NCBI GenBank assembly: GCA_005784505.1
Contig: VCAZ01000153.1
Span: 358,501-422,500, forward strand
Reading direction: 5' to 3'
Length of the DNA: 64,000 nucleotides
Origin: Bagarius yarrelli
Lineage: Eukaryota > Chordata > Actinopteri > Siluriformes > Sisoridae
The position numbers and the translations under genes were made by a program. Below the pieces are notes generated by a model. It ran no database searches, had not been told where the DNA came from, and was given only the letters and a program-made list of their open reading frames with translations. Of this stretch, positions 33,120 to 42,998 are shown piece after piece (positions within the stretch are counted from its first letter, which is position 1; the number at the start of each line of letters is the position of its first letter).

Positions 33120-33335
33120 AAAAATTAATGACCTTCGACAACCTTTGTTTAAATTGATATCTTCTAAAAATAGGAGGGGAAAAAAATGTATTTATATGGC
33201 AGCTTCCAAAAAAATCACTTATGCCGAATTATTTCTCTTCAGGTACACAGGCAGAGTCATGCAGATGATGCAAAAACATCACTTTTTAAGGGCTTCTCTG
33301 TGCTGTTTTGCTTAACAAGAACAGGAAATACATCT
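33120..33335. repeat. Right copy of a diverged duplication (with 30095-30385)
   Basis: Same landmarks in the same order as the left copy: gtttaaattgatatcttct, atggcagcttccaaaa, ccgaattatttctcttcagg, tacacaggcagagtcatgca, gatgatgcaaaaa, tgctgttttgcttaacaaga. The distance between landmarks is shorter here. Confidence 0.65.
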
Positions 33336-33509
33336 TCTACTGTTTCGACTGGTGGCGGTTAATATGACGCTCAAATAACAGAAAACACTCAAAACATTAA
33401 GATGCCATAGTGTTTGATTGTGTTGAGAGTTCATATGTATTTCTGTTACCTAGCAAACCAGGGGCAAATTATATTTATATAAAAGTTTACAAAAAACAGG
33501 CTGACGCCA

Positions 33510-33554
33510 TGGTGTAGTGGGCTTAGTTTGTGTTTAACTAAGCCCACTACACCA
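33510..33554. repeat. Perfect hairpin 1
   Basis: Arms 33510-33528 (tggtgtagtgggcttagtt) and 33536-33554 pair over 19 bases without mismatch around a 7-base loop. It shares its last three bases with hairpin 2. Confidence 0.95.
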
Positions 33555-33603
33555 CCACAGAGAGTGACACCAAGTGACTGCTTGGTGTCACTCTCTGTGG
33601 TGG
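33552..33603. repeat. Perfect hairpin 2
   Basis: Arms 33552-33574 and 33581-33603 pair over 23 bases without mismatch around the 6-base loop tgactg. The core of the left arm is cacagagagtgacaccaag. Confidence 0.95.
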
Positions 33604-33711
33604 AGTGAAGAGGGAGGAACGAGGAGATTGAATGAACAGAACCTTTATTTAGAAACCAGAAAGATTAGCATTGATTTTTTTACCTGTTTTTTGTTCTAAA
33701 GGATTTAAGGA

Positions 33712-34180
33712 TTTCTGGTTAAACATTCCATGGGAACTTTATCTAAGAAATTTTGGAAATATTCCAAGTTGGAAACTTCCAAGTTTTACTTCCGAGTTCC
33801 AACTTCCAAGTGAGTTTTTGTAAATTCCAAGAATTTACAGGAACTCATTTGAATTTATTTAGAAATTTGGGAAAAAAATGTATAGAAGAAGCCAAGCAAG
33901 CAAACTAATACACATTTAAAAAAAAAATAGCATTATATATAATGCAAGACTGTCCTGGAGGAATGGACAGTGTATGTGGAGGTATGTTCTCGATAGCTTT
34001 GCGGTGCCATGTGCATGTGATTGATAAGTATGCAGGGTAGACATTCAACTGAAATTGCATTAAATCTACATTTAAGTTTCCTTTCAAAAATTCTTAATTT
34101 ATTTCCATTTACTCCTGTTAATTCCCATATACAGTTTTTTCTATTACTTCCCATGGAAAGTTTCCAGCCTTGAAAATTCT
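33712..34180. mobile_element. Possible non-autonomous DNA element with inverted ends
   Basis: The left end carries ggttaaacattccatgggaa. The right end, read in reverse, carries ggctggaaactttccatggg. Between them are ttcc-rich palindromic segments (ttccaagttggaaacttcc). A fish repeat with catgggaatt and ggaaagttttcc motifs is familiar to me. Ends and target duplication are not clear. Confidence 0.4.
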
Positions 34181-34985
34181 CTAAAGTTTTATTCACCTGA
34201 ATGTCTCATTATACTGCAGTTCCACCAGTACCAACATCAATATTTGTGTAAATAGAAATTCTGATCCATTCACCATAAGCTTTTAAAAGAAACTTGGATT
34301 AGAAAATAAAGCTTTTTATCGGCCAAAGTATTTAAGACATTAAGGTTGAATCGTATGAGTGAGGAAATATTACAGTGAGCGCATTAAAGGAGATAAATGA
34401 CCTTCTTTAGCGCCCCGTTTTTTAAAAAAGATACGGTATATGAGGTAAAGGAGAACTGGTTATCTGACAGCTTATCATTTCCACATGTAGCTCAGTCCCC
34501 AGGTATATTAGCGTTCAGTAATATAGTCAGTGATAGGCCATAAAATGATTTTTGAGGATTATTCAGAGTCTATATTCGAAACTCCACATTCTGAAGACTG
34601 CTGGTCTTTATTGGACTGTGAAATGAATCATGTTTCATCATCCAACTCTCTTGTGAAAGTGTTCAGGCCGAGTTGCTTACCAATACAGATACAGATTTCT
34701 TTCCTGGCACCTTCTGTTAATAATAAACTGTGAAGCCGTCAGAGTGTGAAAAGGATAACTTCTGCCATTGATGAGACAAGACTGGGCCAGTAATGCCTTT
34801 AATAAATAATGTAGTTTGGGGTAATGTTCCCAGCAGAACGGGGTGGGGAAGTGTAACATCTGTGACTTTGATGTCACATGGTTGGAAATGGTTTGATGGT
34901 TTCTCAGAATGTCCTGCGGACATCTTTTAGGAGACAATAAGGCAGTTTCTCAGTGATGACCTTCTTCTAGATGACCATGCAGACA
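34181..34985. other. Unassigned DNA
   Basis: Nothing recognised; overlapping short frames on both strands at 34530-34937 lack domains. Confidence 0.4.
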
Positions 34986-34989
34986 AGAC

Positions 34990-35190
34990 TTTACTGCAGC
35001 ATGGAATAACCTGCTGGTTTGTCTGGTCAGAGGAGAACTTGGTTTCTCCATTCTGTTACGGATGCAGTTTTGGTTTCTTGACGGTGTCGACTCTTAATTT
35101 ACAGATATTAATTAAAGTGTATTCAGTGTTTTAATGAGTGTTTCACTGTATTGTGTTTGATGTGATTCTGTAAAGCTGCTTTGACACTGT
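34990..35190 (+). mobile_element. D-prime dispersed repeat, diverged
   Basis: tttgtctggtcagaggagaa, ttggtttctccattctgtta, gatgcagttttggtttcttg, acggtgtcgactcttaattt, then gtgttttaatgagtgtttca and aaagctgctttgacactgtc. It is the same order as 3440-3735. Confidence 0.6.
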
Positions 35191-35257
35191 CACGATTACA
35201 CCCTCCCAACCACCTTCCCACCTTCCCACCACCGTCTCCGGAGCACTAGCATCAGCT

Positions 35258-35427
35258 TACATTTACAGCAAAGCGACTTACATTTATCTCTTTTTTTAAT
35301 ACAACTGAGCAACTGGAATAAGAGCCTTTCTCAGGGGCCCAATAGTGGCAGCTTGGTGGAGCTGGGAATCAAATCCAGAATCTTGGATTGGTAGTCCAAC
35401 ACCTTAACCGTGAGCCACTACTTCCCC
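35258..35427 (-). mobile_element. SINE-A, tail shortened
   Basis: Plus strand: acatttacagcaaagcgact, tacatttatctcttttttta, caactgagcaactggaataa, caggggcccaatagtggcag, gctgggaatcaaatccagaa, accttaaccgtgagccacta. The middle of the tail (tttggcagacgcccttatcc) is deleted. Confidence 0.8.
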
Positions 35428-35785
35428 AAATGTTACATCATTCCTAACAGTAACTATCTTATACACCATCCTGGTACTTCCTGTACTTCCAGTTTTATTT
35501 CCTGTCTGGCTAGCTACTTTAGCCTGACGCTAGATGCTTCATACTAAGCATTTCTTCTTTCTGCTTGCCTTCCTGGTTTTTGAGATTTGCGTCTAGTGCA
35601 CACAACTGATAAACACACCAGTTTGGGTTAAAACTAACGTCTGGCAAACTGTTACGATGGAGCTGGAGGGACCAAAACCCCCACCCACCCCATCTCACCC
35701 CCAAATGTTTAGGATGGTATTGGTGGGAAATGGTTACGATCATTTTTAAATATTTCTATTTCATTCACTTGCTTTGTTCATGAAG
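35428..35785. other. Unassigned DNA
   Basis: Nothing recognised. The minus frame at 35519-35743 has no domain. Confidence 0.4.
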
Positions 35786-35789
35786 ACAT

Positions 35790-36088
35790 TTAAATTTTTG
35801 GCATTTGGCAAATTTTAGTACTGAAACTGCACTTGTTTTTTGATTCACCACCAGAGCCTGGGTCGGCCCTTTTAGGCCCCTGTGATTAGAACCCACTAAA
35901 TTCCGATTAGCAGTGCTTGACCGGAGACTTACCACATACCCCCTTATATTTATCTCATTTATCCAACTGACCAGTTGAGGGTAAGGTTTTGCTCAGGGGC
36001 CCAGAAGGGGCAGCTTGATGGTGCTGGGAATTAAACCCATGATCTTCCGGTCAGCAGGCTAACACTTTTACCGCTGGCTAGCACTGAG
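35790..36088 (-). mobile_element. SINE-A, apparently split by about 125 bp
   Basis: 35790-35812 has aaatttttggcatttggcaa, the very 3' end of a reversed SINE-A. The rest resumes at 35940 with cccttatatttatctcattt, ccagttgagggtaaggtttt, gctgggaattaaacccatga and aacacttttaccgctggct. The 35813-35939 insert is not recognised. Confidence 0.6.
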
Positions 36089-36805
36089 ACAGTGAAAAGG
36101 AAGCATGAGACATAAAGGTTGTAAGATTTAAAGATGGCTTCTCTACTCTTCCTTTCAAGGCTGTTGGAATTTTGCTCCTGTTCTGTGATGTCTGTGAAAT
36201 ATTAACCAGTCGAGGGTGAACAAGGGCAAATTGTAATGGTCGAGGCTGCCAAAATATGGGGTGGATTGTTTATGTTCATGAGGTAGAGAGGTTCACATGT
36301 TTGTGAGGTAGCGTGTGTGTGTGTGTGTAGGGGGATTGGTATTATCCCAGGCTTAAACACACGCATCATGTAGCACTGCGGATTTAATTACAAGCTGATC
36401 AACCATGTCTGAATAGCAATTCAGCCAGAGCAAGACAGGAAGTCAAACACAAAGCCTTCGGTTTTCCGTGAGTTCAGCTCATGAGCAATGTTTAAATGGT
36501 TTAGCTGTCATGTGAACATTAACTAATTACAATAGCTAACAGCTACCAGGGTAGCGGAATATCTTAAGTTGCTTACTCTGCTTCCTTCACAACAGCAGTT
36601 AAGGGTTAAGTAGCAGTTTGGTTATGCTGGAAATTTCAATCAGCAGTCCAAGGCTTAGATAATAGTCCAGCCACTCAGTTTAACCACTGAGATAATACTT
36701 TTAGAAGGTTAAAGTGATCATACTTTTTTTATAGCACTTCTTCTAAACACAATTTCTGGCAAAATAAACTCTAAATAAATTGTGTCTGCTTGTCAATCAT
36801 ATTAA
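36089..36805. other. Unassigned DNA with a GT microsatellite
   Basis: A (GT)n run of about nine units lies at 36310-36328. Otherwise nothing recognised. Confidence 0.45.
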
Positions 36806-36849
36806 TATTAAATATACATTAATATTAACATATTAATGTATATTTAATA
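36806..36849. repeat. AT-rich perfect palindrome
   Basis: Arms 36806-36825 (tattaaatatacattaatat) and 36830-36849 pair over 20 bases around the loop taac. Confidence 0.95.
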
Positions 36850-37635
36850 ATAAGAGAAGAAAAGAAAAAAAGAAGATATGATAAGTAAAAAGCAAGATAA
36901 GAAAAAACAAAAGATGAGATGAGAAAAATGGGTTCCGGTCTGGTACCTGGTTAATTGTCCAGATTGTTTTGTGATTATTGAGTACATTTTGTGATGGAAA
37001 ATAATAATAACTCACTTTTTCTGATCCGCTATAAATACAATTTTCTGTACAGGTTTTTTAGGTCACACGTCTGAAAAACATCCGCAAAAGTGTAATAAAC
37101 ACAGTTAGACCCCTACGTTATGTAACTGTTACATTAATGCATTTCCTGTCTAATTTAATTTAAAAAGTGTATGCACATATTTTTATACACGAAACCACAG
37201 GGCAAATCACGGGTCTCGTTATCGCATGTATTATGAATATTTGAAAAGCCGAATAAGTAAAAACAGCATTAGACATAAATTTAATCTGACACTCATTTCA
37301 AATCAAAGCGTTGCAGTCGGACAGAAACAGCTGAGTTAGTGATGACATGCCAGTCAGCGATTTCCAAATCGAGCTGCAGAAAGCAGAAAAGCACGTGCCG
37401 GGAATTAATTCCGTCTGAATGATCCGAAAGCGAGCAGTCCAGAGTGAAACCTATGGAATCTAATGCAGGTGTTAGAATCTCGTTTAATGGATGCAAAAGT
37501 TTTCCTCTTTATGCTGATGTACGTTAATTAGAATGATGCCAGGAAATAAGTACATAAAATAAATAAAAAAGGTTTGTCAGTGTGGGCGGGGCTCGCTTTA
37601 ATATCCTGACTGTCAATCACAGCAGCAGACTAGGC
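36850..37635. other. Unassigned DNA
   Basis: Purine-rich short run at 36852-36930, otherwise ordinary. No exon recognised. Confidence 0.4.
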
Positions 37636-37900
37636 CAGGGGTCGGCAACCCGCTGCTCCGGAGCCGCATGTGGCTCTTTCATTCCTCAGCTGCGCCTCCC
37701 TGTGGATTTGGAAAAAAAACAATGGGAATGAATAATTTAATTACTTTAATTCACTTTTTTAAAATAATATTGAATTTGCAGACTATGGTAATCTCTATTA
37801 TCAAAATAAAATGTGTGTACAAAATATGCAACACATCCGCCTTAATGTGACCCCCCCCTGCCTTTATGCAACCCCCACCGGTGTTCTGTCAATCTTTAGA

Positions 37901-37954
37901 TCCACATACGTGTGTGAGCAGGTCTTTTCCAACATAAACTATATGAACTGGGTT
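37901..37954 (+). pseudogene. hAT transposase C-terminal (dimerisation) fossil
   Basis: The plus strand encodes STYVCEQVFSNINYMNWV and then a stop. The S-T-Y-x-C-E-x-x-F-S-x-x-N pattern is the conserved start of the hAT C-terminal dimerisation region, as in Charlie/ZBED-type transposases. It lies inside a bounded hAT element and in the expected orientation. The preceding FRS is in frame but upstream sequence shows no further transposase. Confidence 0.75.
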
Positions 37955-37969
37955 TAAACAAAAATTCAA

Positions 37970-38240
37970 TTTCATTCAATTTTATTTGTGTAGCATTTTT
38001 TTACAATAGTCATTGTCTTAAAGAAGCTGTACACAATCAAAGATAATTATGAAATGTGAATGAAACAGAAATCAGTTTGTCCCTGATAAGCAAGCCGAGG
38101 GTGACGGTGGCAAGGAAAAACTCCCTGAGACAGAATAGGAAGAAACTTTGAGAGGTACCTGACCGGAACCCATCCTCATTTGGGTGATAAACAGGTAGCA
38201 GAATCTCACAGCAGAACATTTCACAGAACACAACAGTTCA
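37970..38240 (-). mobile_element. D repeat nested in the hAT element
   Basis: Plus strand: ttcaattttatttgtgtagc, cattgtcttaaagaagctgt, gggtgacggtggcaaggaaa, aactccctgagacagaatag, gaagaaactttgagaggtac, cggaacccatcctcatttgg. Same order as 32090-32310. Confidence 0.82.
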
Positions 38241-38514
38241 CGCCTCACAAACGACAGTTTACAATCCTGTGTGAAAATGAAGGTGACGTCCTATAGACCT
38301 GATGTGCAGATGCTGTGTGCTGAAGTTCAGGTGTAAAAATCACATTAACCATCTAAAATAAATATTTTTAATTGGCTATTGTTTTGTACAGTAGTCGTGT
38401 TATATTCAGGTTGGCGGCTGACTGTGCGGGAGCGGACTAAATTTTGGTTCGCAATTTTAGTTTGCTGCAGGTGGATTATTTCAATTCAACTTTATATTAA
38501 ATAAATACGAGGAT

Positions 38515-38568
38515 GACAGAATGTTCGCTATAGTAATTCGCAGACAGAATGTTCGCTATAGTAATTCG
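38515..38568. repeat. 28-bp tandem duplication
   Basis: gacagaatgttcgctatagt followed by aattcgca occurs at 38515 and again at 38543, identical over the second copy to 38568. Confidence 0.95.
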
Positions 38569-38719
38569 TTAATTTTATCAATACAAAACACAATAGTTTT
38601 TTATACAGAGCATAAAGGGAAAAACTTTTCATGTCAACATGTCTTCGCGCCGATGTTTTTGTTGTTAGTAGAAAACTGCCTCAAATGGCTCTTTGAGTGT
38701 TAAAGGTTGCCGACCCCTG

Positions 38720-38878
38720 ATCTAGACTTTTAGTAGAATTGAGCTTGTGTGTGTTTGTAGAAGAAGGGAGATAGATTTTAATGTCTTCCTAAAGAGAAAA
38801 TGGCAGATAAGGGTCCTTATCAGAACAAGTGGAATTCTTCTTTAAAAGCCTAACACAAACAATTATTAACCCTTATCT
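38720..38878. other. Unassigned DNA
   Basis: Short unannotated interval between the hAT element and paired SINEs. Confidence 0.4.
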
Positions 38879-38879
38879 A

Positions 38880-39003
38880 CTAATGCGATTCCCAGCCCCA
38901 CCAAGCCACCACTGTGGGCCCCTGAGCAAGGCCCTTGTTGTATAAAAGAGATAAATGAGTTGCTCTGGATAAGGACATCTGCCAAATGCTGTAAATGTAA
39001 ATC
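38880..39003 (+). mobile_element. SINE-A, 5' truncated
   Basis: Starts at the B box (gcgattcccagccccacc), then gggcccctgagcaaggccct, a deletion of taacccccaattgctcag, and gttgctctggataaggacat, ctgccaaatgctgtaaatgt. Confidence 0.82.
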
Positions 39004-39021
39004 TGATACAATTATAACCTA

Positions 39022-39202
39022 TGGAAATTGCTGGCTCATAGAACAAACCAAAGATTGTGGGCTCGATTCCCAGCTCCACCAAGCCACCACTGTTGGTCCT
39101 TCAGCAAGGCTCTTAACCCTCAATTGCTCAGTTGTATAAATGAGATAACTGTAATTTGCTCTGAATAGGGGCGTCTGCCAAATGTCGTAAATGTAAATCT
39201 AT
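39022..39202 (+). mobile_element. SINE-A
   Basis: ttgctggctcatagaacaaa, gattgtgggctcgattccca, ggtccttcagcaaggctctt, tttgctctgaataggggcgt, ctgccaaatgtcgtaaatgt. The sequence after this tail (tattacaattatgacct) resembles that after the previous copy (gatacaattataacct). Confidence 0.85.
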
Positions 39203-39690
39203 TACAATTATGACCTAATTTAATTCACTATGGCTAAATATTGCTATATTATTATAAATTCCAATGACTGCATCTGTAACAAAGGCTTGATTTGGTTTAA
39301 TAATTGAATTTTATTTGTATCTTAATCTACATCGGTTGGTCCAAGCTGTACTTTGAGACATTGCCCACCATTATAATATGTTATTATAATAACCCTGCAT
39401 GCCAAAAAGTTCAGTCATGACAAAGACTTTTTTGAGGTTGACTATTAAAACATTTATATGATGTAGATGTTCCACCGTCAGCCATCTTGGTACTGTTATT
39501 ATCATCTATTCATATGATTTGCTTTCAGATCTCCTGGGTAGTGTAAGAGGTTGGCAGTGGCCTTTATTAATATTTTATTTGTGCTGAACTCAGCAAGATT
39601 TTATAGTAAACAACATTTAACAGTCTTTGCATATGATTCACAGAGCAAGGACACAGCAAACGCCTGGGACGTGTGGTGAGGGTTAACTAT
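39203..39690. other. Unassigned DNA
   Basis: AT-rich; nothing recognised. Confidence 0.4.
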
Positions 39691-39704
39691 TCAAACTACC
39701 CATC

Positions 39705-40078
39705 TATCATTACATCCATTTATCTATCTATCTGTACAATTCCGTCTTTCTGTCTGCCCATCCATCCATGTCTGTGTGCCTGTCTGTTGTCTGTTTTTGT
39801 TTGTCTGTTTGCCCATTAATTTATCCATCCATATTATTTACCAATCTATTTACATATCTGCCTGTCTGTCTGTCAGTCATTTCAACAAGCATTCATCATC
39901 CATGCATCTATCCATCTATCCAGCATTTATCATCTATCATCAATTCATCCATCCATCCATCCATCCATCCATCCATCTATTCATTCCATCTATTCTTTTA
40001 TTATTTGTCTGTCGGTCTACCTGTCATTTCAACCAGCATTCATCATCCATCCAGCATTCATTATCTATCATCCATTCT

Positions 40079-40152
<74 letters not shown>

Positions 40153-40155
40153 GTT
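39705..40155. repeat. ATCC/ATCT/CTGT microsatellite with longer duplicated unit
   Basis: Tetranucleotide runs include ATCC at 39947-39978 and ATCT at 40079-40152. The segment tgtcatttcaaccagcattc and catcatccat occurs near 39878 and 40020, about 150 bp apart. Both plus-strand open frames through here (SIYLS repeats) are spurious. Confidence 0.95.
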
Positions 40156-40730
40156 TGTCTTGTCTAACTTTGTTTATTTGCCCAGATTTAATAGTTTAAT
40201 TTGTCTTTTCTTTAATCGGTCCGAACAAATTATGATAAAATCTTAGTGCCAACTAAAGTTGCATGTCTCAAGTTTTTTTCTCCAATGTGCCACAGATGGG
40301 ATTTGACCCACAATTGTGTAAGCATGAAAAAAGCACATGGATTCCAATATTATCAGATTATCAGTTTTAAGCCTTATTCGTATGTAGAAATAAATGAAAT
40401 ATGAATCGGAGGCATGTTTTAGCATCAGCCATGTAAGCAGACGAATCGGATTTTCACCTGTTGACATGAGTCGTGTACAGTGTAAATGCAGATATCAGAT
40501 ACGGGTTTAATTTAAAAGATGTAACTAGGTCATCAAAAAAATTGGACATAGTCAAAAATTGGAATTGGGCATCAAGATCTGCAGTGTAAATGCAGCCTTT
40601 GTGTGTTTACATCCAAATGCTTATACTGTCCATGGCCAAGTATTAATTGAACTATTCCAATAATCCACATTATTCAGTATACAAAAAAAAACATCTTTTT
40701 CGAAGATTTACTTTTGTACTTTATTGTAGT
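40156..40730. other. Unassigned DNA
   Basis: Nothing recognised. Confidence 0.4.
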
Positions 40731-40732
40731 GT

Positions 40733-40937
40733 GATTTATGTTAGGTTAATTGGTAATTCTAAATTGCTCATAGAAGTGATTGTGAGTGTGTGTGTGGCCC
40801 TGTGATGGACTGGTGACCTGTCCAGGGTGTCCCCCTCCTGCCTTTCACCCTTTCAGAGACGGCTGGGATAGACTCCAGCAGTTCCCTGTGACCCCGAATT
40901 AGAGAATAAGACGGTATAGAAGGTGAATGAATGAATA
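40733..40937 (+). mobile_element. SINE-B, 5' truncated
   Basis: Starts in the linker (atgttaggttaattggtaat, tctaaattgctcatagaagt), then cctgtgatggactggtgacc, tgtccagggtgtccccctcc, gactccagcagttccctgtg, ending in GAATGAATGA. Confidence 0.9.
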
Positions 40938-41640
40938 TCATTAGAAAGAGTGCTTTAATATAAACCTGCAGAATATTAACGAATTAAAATTAACTACTAA
41001 ATGCTCTATCCAATCAGATTTAAGAATTGAGTATCACTGCTGTATAATAAGAAACAGTATTGTGTATTTCCTGTTAGGCACTGTGCAAATTTTATTTCTC
41101 AGGTTTTTTTTAACTTCTATTATATAATTATCTTGTCTCATTATGTCTTCAGGGGTTGGGTCCTACAAACCCGGCATTAAACAAAAACACTATGGGATGT
41201 ATGTTTTGACAGACACACACAAACACAATACCTAGCATAAACGCCCAAATTCAGGTGAATTAAAGTAAGCTGTTTCATTTTATTTCTTTGTAAAGAGCTG
41301 TGGAATGAATTAGTTTGCCAGTCTCTTATCTTGAATATTTCTCTAAGAGTCTCATTCATCATCAGGCTCTTTGAAGATCAGCAGGTGTGGAGGCTGCTCA
41401 GCTGTTTAAGATGCAGCTCGTGCCTCCGGTTTGCTGCTCATCTGACGTTCTGTTTGCTTTCAAATTCACCATCAGCCTGAGGACACAAAATGTACACCTT
41501 CACATTTTCAAGTGAAAATCATGAAAAATCAGGTTTCAGACATTGCAGAAACAAAAAGAGGAGTGACAGGTCCCTAACACTCCTCTGACTCTGTACTAAG
41601 CCCCTTTAGGAGCCACCGAATAAGATAAAATTGTTATATA
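40938..41640. other. Unassigned DNA
   Basis: Nothing recognised. Confidence 0.4.
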
Positions 41641-41689
41641 CCAATTCATAGGGAGAAATTTGGTAAGAAAGAGGGTCAAGCGGGCGGAG

Positions 41690-42360
41690 TTTCATTCTCA
41701 GCAGCACAAGGCGGTGGAGTGATGTCATTGATAAAATGGAAAGGTAGATAAACGTCCTCAGTGGATTAAAAAAGCAAAGCGGCGGAATGATCAGTGTAGC
41801 AGGGCGGTTGGGCGACATCCTCGGCAAGAGTAAGAAGGCAGAAGGACATCTTCAATAGAGCAAGGAGGTGGATTGATGTGCTTAAGGAAGTAGCAATGTG
41901 GCAGGAAGTTTTCACTGAGGATCGAAGGCAGAGCAACTTTTTCTGTGTTGCAGTACTGCAGCACGATGTCCTCACAGGATTGGGAAGGAGGAGCAACATT
42001 AGAAAGATGAAGCGACATACTCAGCAGATTAGGAGGGCGGCACGACATCCTCAGAGATTAGGAAGGAATGAGCAACATCTCAGAAGGGTAGGAAGGCGGA
42101 GCGACATCCTAAGCAGAATAGGAAGGCAGAGCGACATCCTAAATCGATTCGGAAGGCAGAGGGGCATCTTTAGCAGATTAGAAAGGCGGAGCAACATCCT
42201 CAGCAGTGTTGGAGGGCGGAGTGACATCTTCAGCAGATTAGGAAGGTAAAGCGACATCCTCAGCAGATTAGGAGGGTAAAGCGACATCCTAGGCAGTGTT
42301 GGAGGGCGGAGCAACATCCTCAGCAGATTTGGGAGGTGGGGCAACATCTTCCAAATAAAG
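41690..42360. repeat. 30-bp minisatellite
   Basis: Unit ggaaggcggagcgacatcct plus cagcagatta. Nine consecutive units are exactly in register from 42091 to 42360; upstream units to about 41690 are more diverged and have small indels. A 30-base period keeps all frames in step, which explains open frames on both strands: GRRSDILSRL decapeptides on plus, LLRMSLRPPT-like ones on minus. I recognise no protein with either repeat, and having both strands open argues for a non-coding array. Confidence 0.92.
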
Positions 42361-42945
42361 CAGGGACCAAGTGCAGTGTCTAAAACAGAATTGAAAGATT
42401 GAGGGATGTCCCCAGAGGAGTAGTATGTTGAAGTAATGCCCAAAGCAGAAACAGGCATAATGACATCCAAGGTAGAGCAGGGTGATGCCCATGGTAAGGT
42501 TTTGAGCCATAATGGAGATCTCTGTTGGGATGATGGGTGGAAGGACATTTTTAGTAATATAACTAAAAACTGAAGGTTTTATCTCTAAAGGAACAGGTTG
42601 AGAAAGCAACCTGGTAGCCGGGTGCAAGTAAAGCCTGTGACATTCTGGTCTTTATGGTTAGCATAGTTAAGCAAGCAATGGATGAGAGAAACATGAAAAA
42701 GCTCATGTTTGTAAAGATGATTTTCAGCTGACCCTTCACCTGCTACTTGTAGGACGTTAAACAACAAACTTCTAATAAATGCACGTTTTTAAACTCTTAC
42801 AATTTTGCCTTCTACCCAAAAGTGGTGAGAGCCCATGGCGCTGACTAACCTCATCGAAATCATGACACACTTCATGAGCAAGGGCTGGGGGTAATATTCT
42901 CCAGAGCACACCGACCTGCCAGTTCTCAATTCAGGCGGAACTACT
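42361..42945. other. Unassigned DNA
   Basis: The first 200 bases contain faint echoes of the 30-bp unit (taatgacatccaaggtagag, gtggaaggacatttttagta). The rest shows nothing. Confidence 0.45.
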
Positions 42946-42952
42946 GTTCTCT

Positions 42953-42998
42953 CGTTCTCTTTCTCTCTCTCTCTCTCTCTCACTCTCTTTCTCTCAAG
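42953..42998. repeat. CT microsatellite
   Basis: Interrupted CT repeat. Confidence 0.9.

Larger units (their letters stand above)
37636..38719 (+). mobile_element. hAT-type element with both termini
   Basis: Left terminus caggggtcggcaacccgctg (37636) and right terminus ggttgccgacccctg (ending 38719) are inverted. The left subterminal part continues gagccgcatgtggctctttc and is echoed at the right by tcaaatggctctttgagtgt. Flanking 8-mers gactaggc and atctagac agree at five positions, a decayed hAT target duplication. Inside are a transposase fossil, a nested D repeat and a 28-bp tandem duplication. The internal gene is mostly gone, so it is immobile. Confidence 0.85.

Noticed and set aside
42051..42548. 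165-codon minus-strand frame with Leu-rich decapeptides
   Set aside because: It comes from the 30-bp minisatellite and an open frame also exists on the other strand, so coding is not supported.
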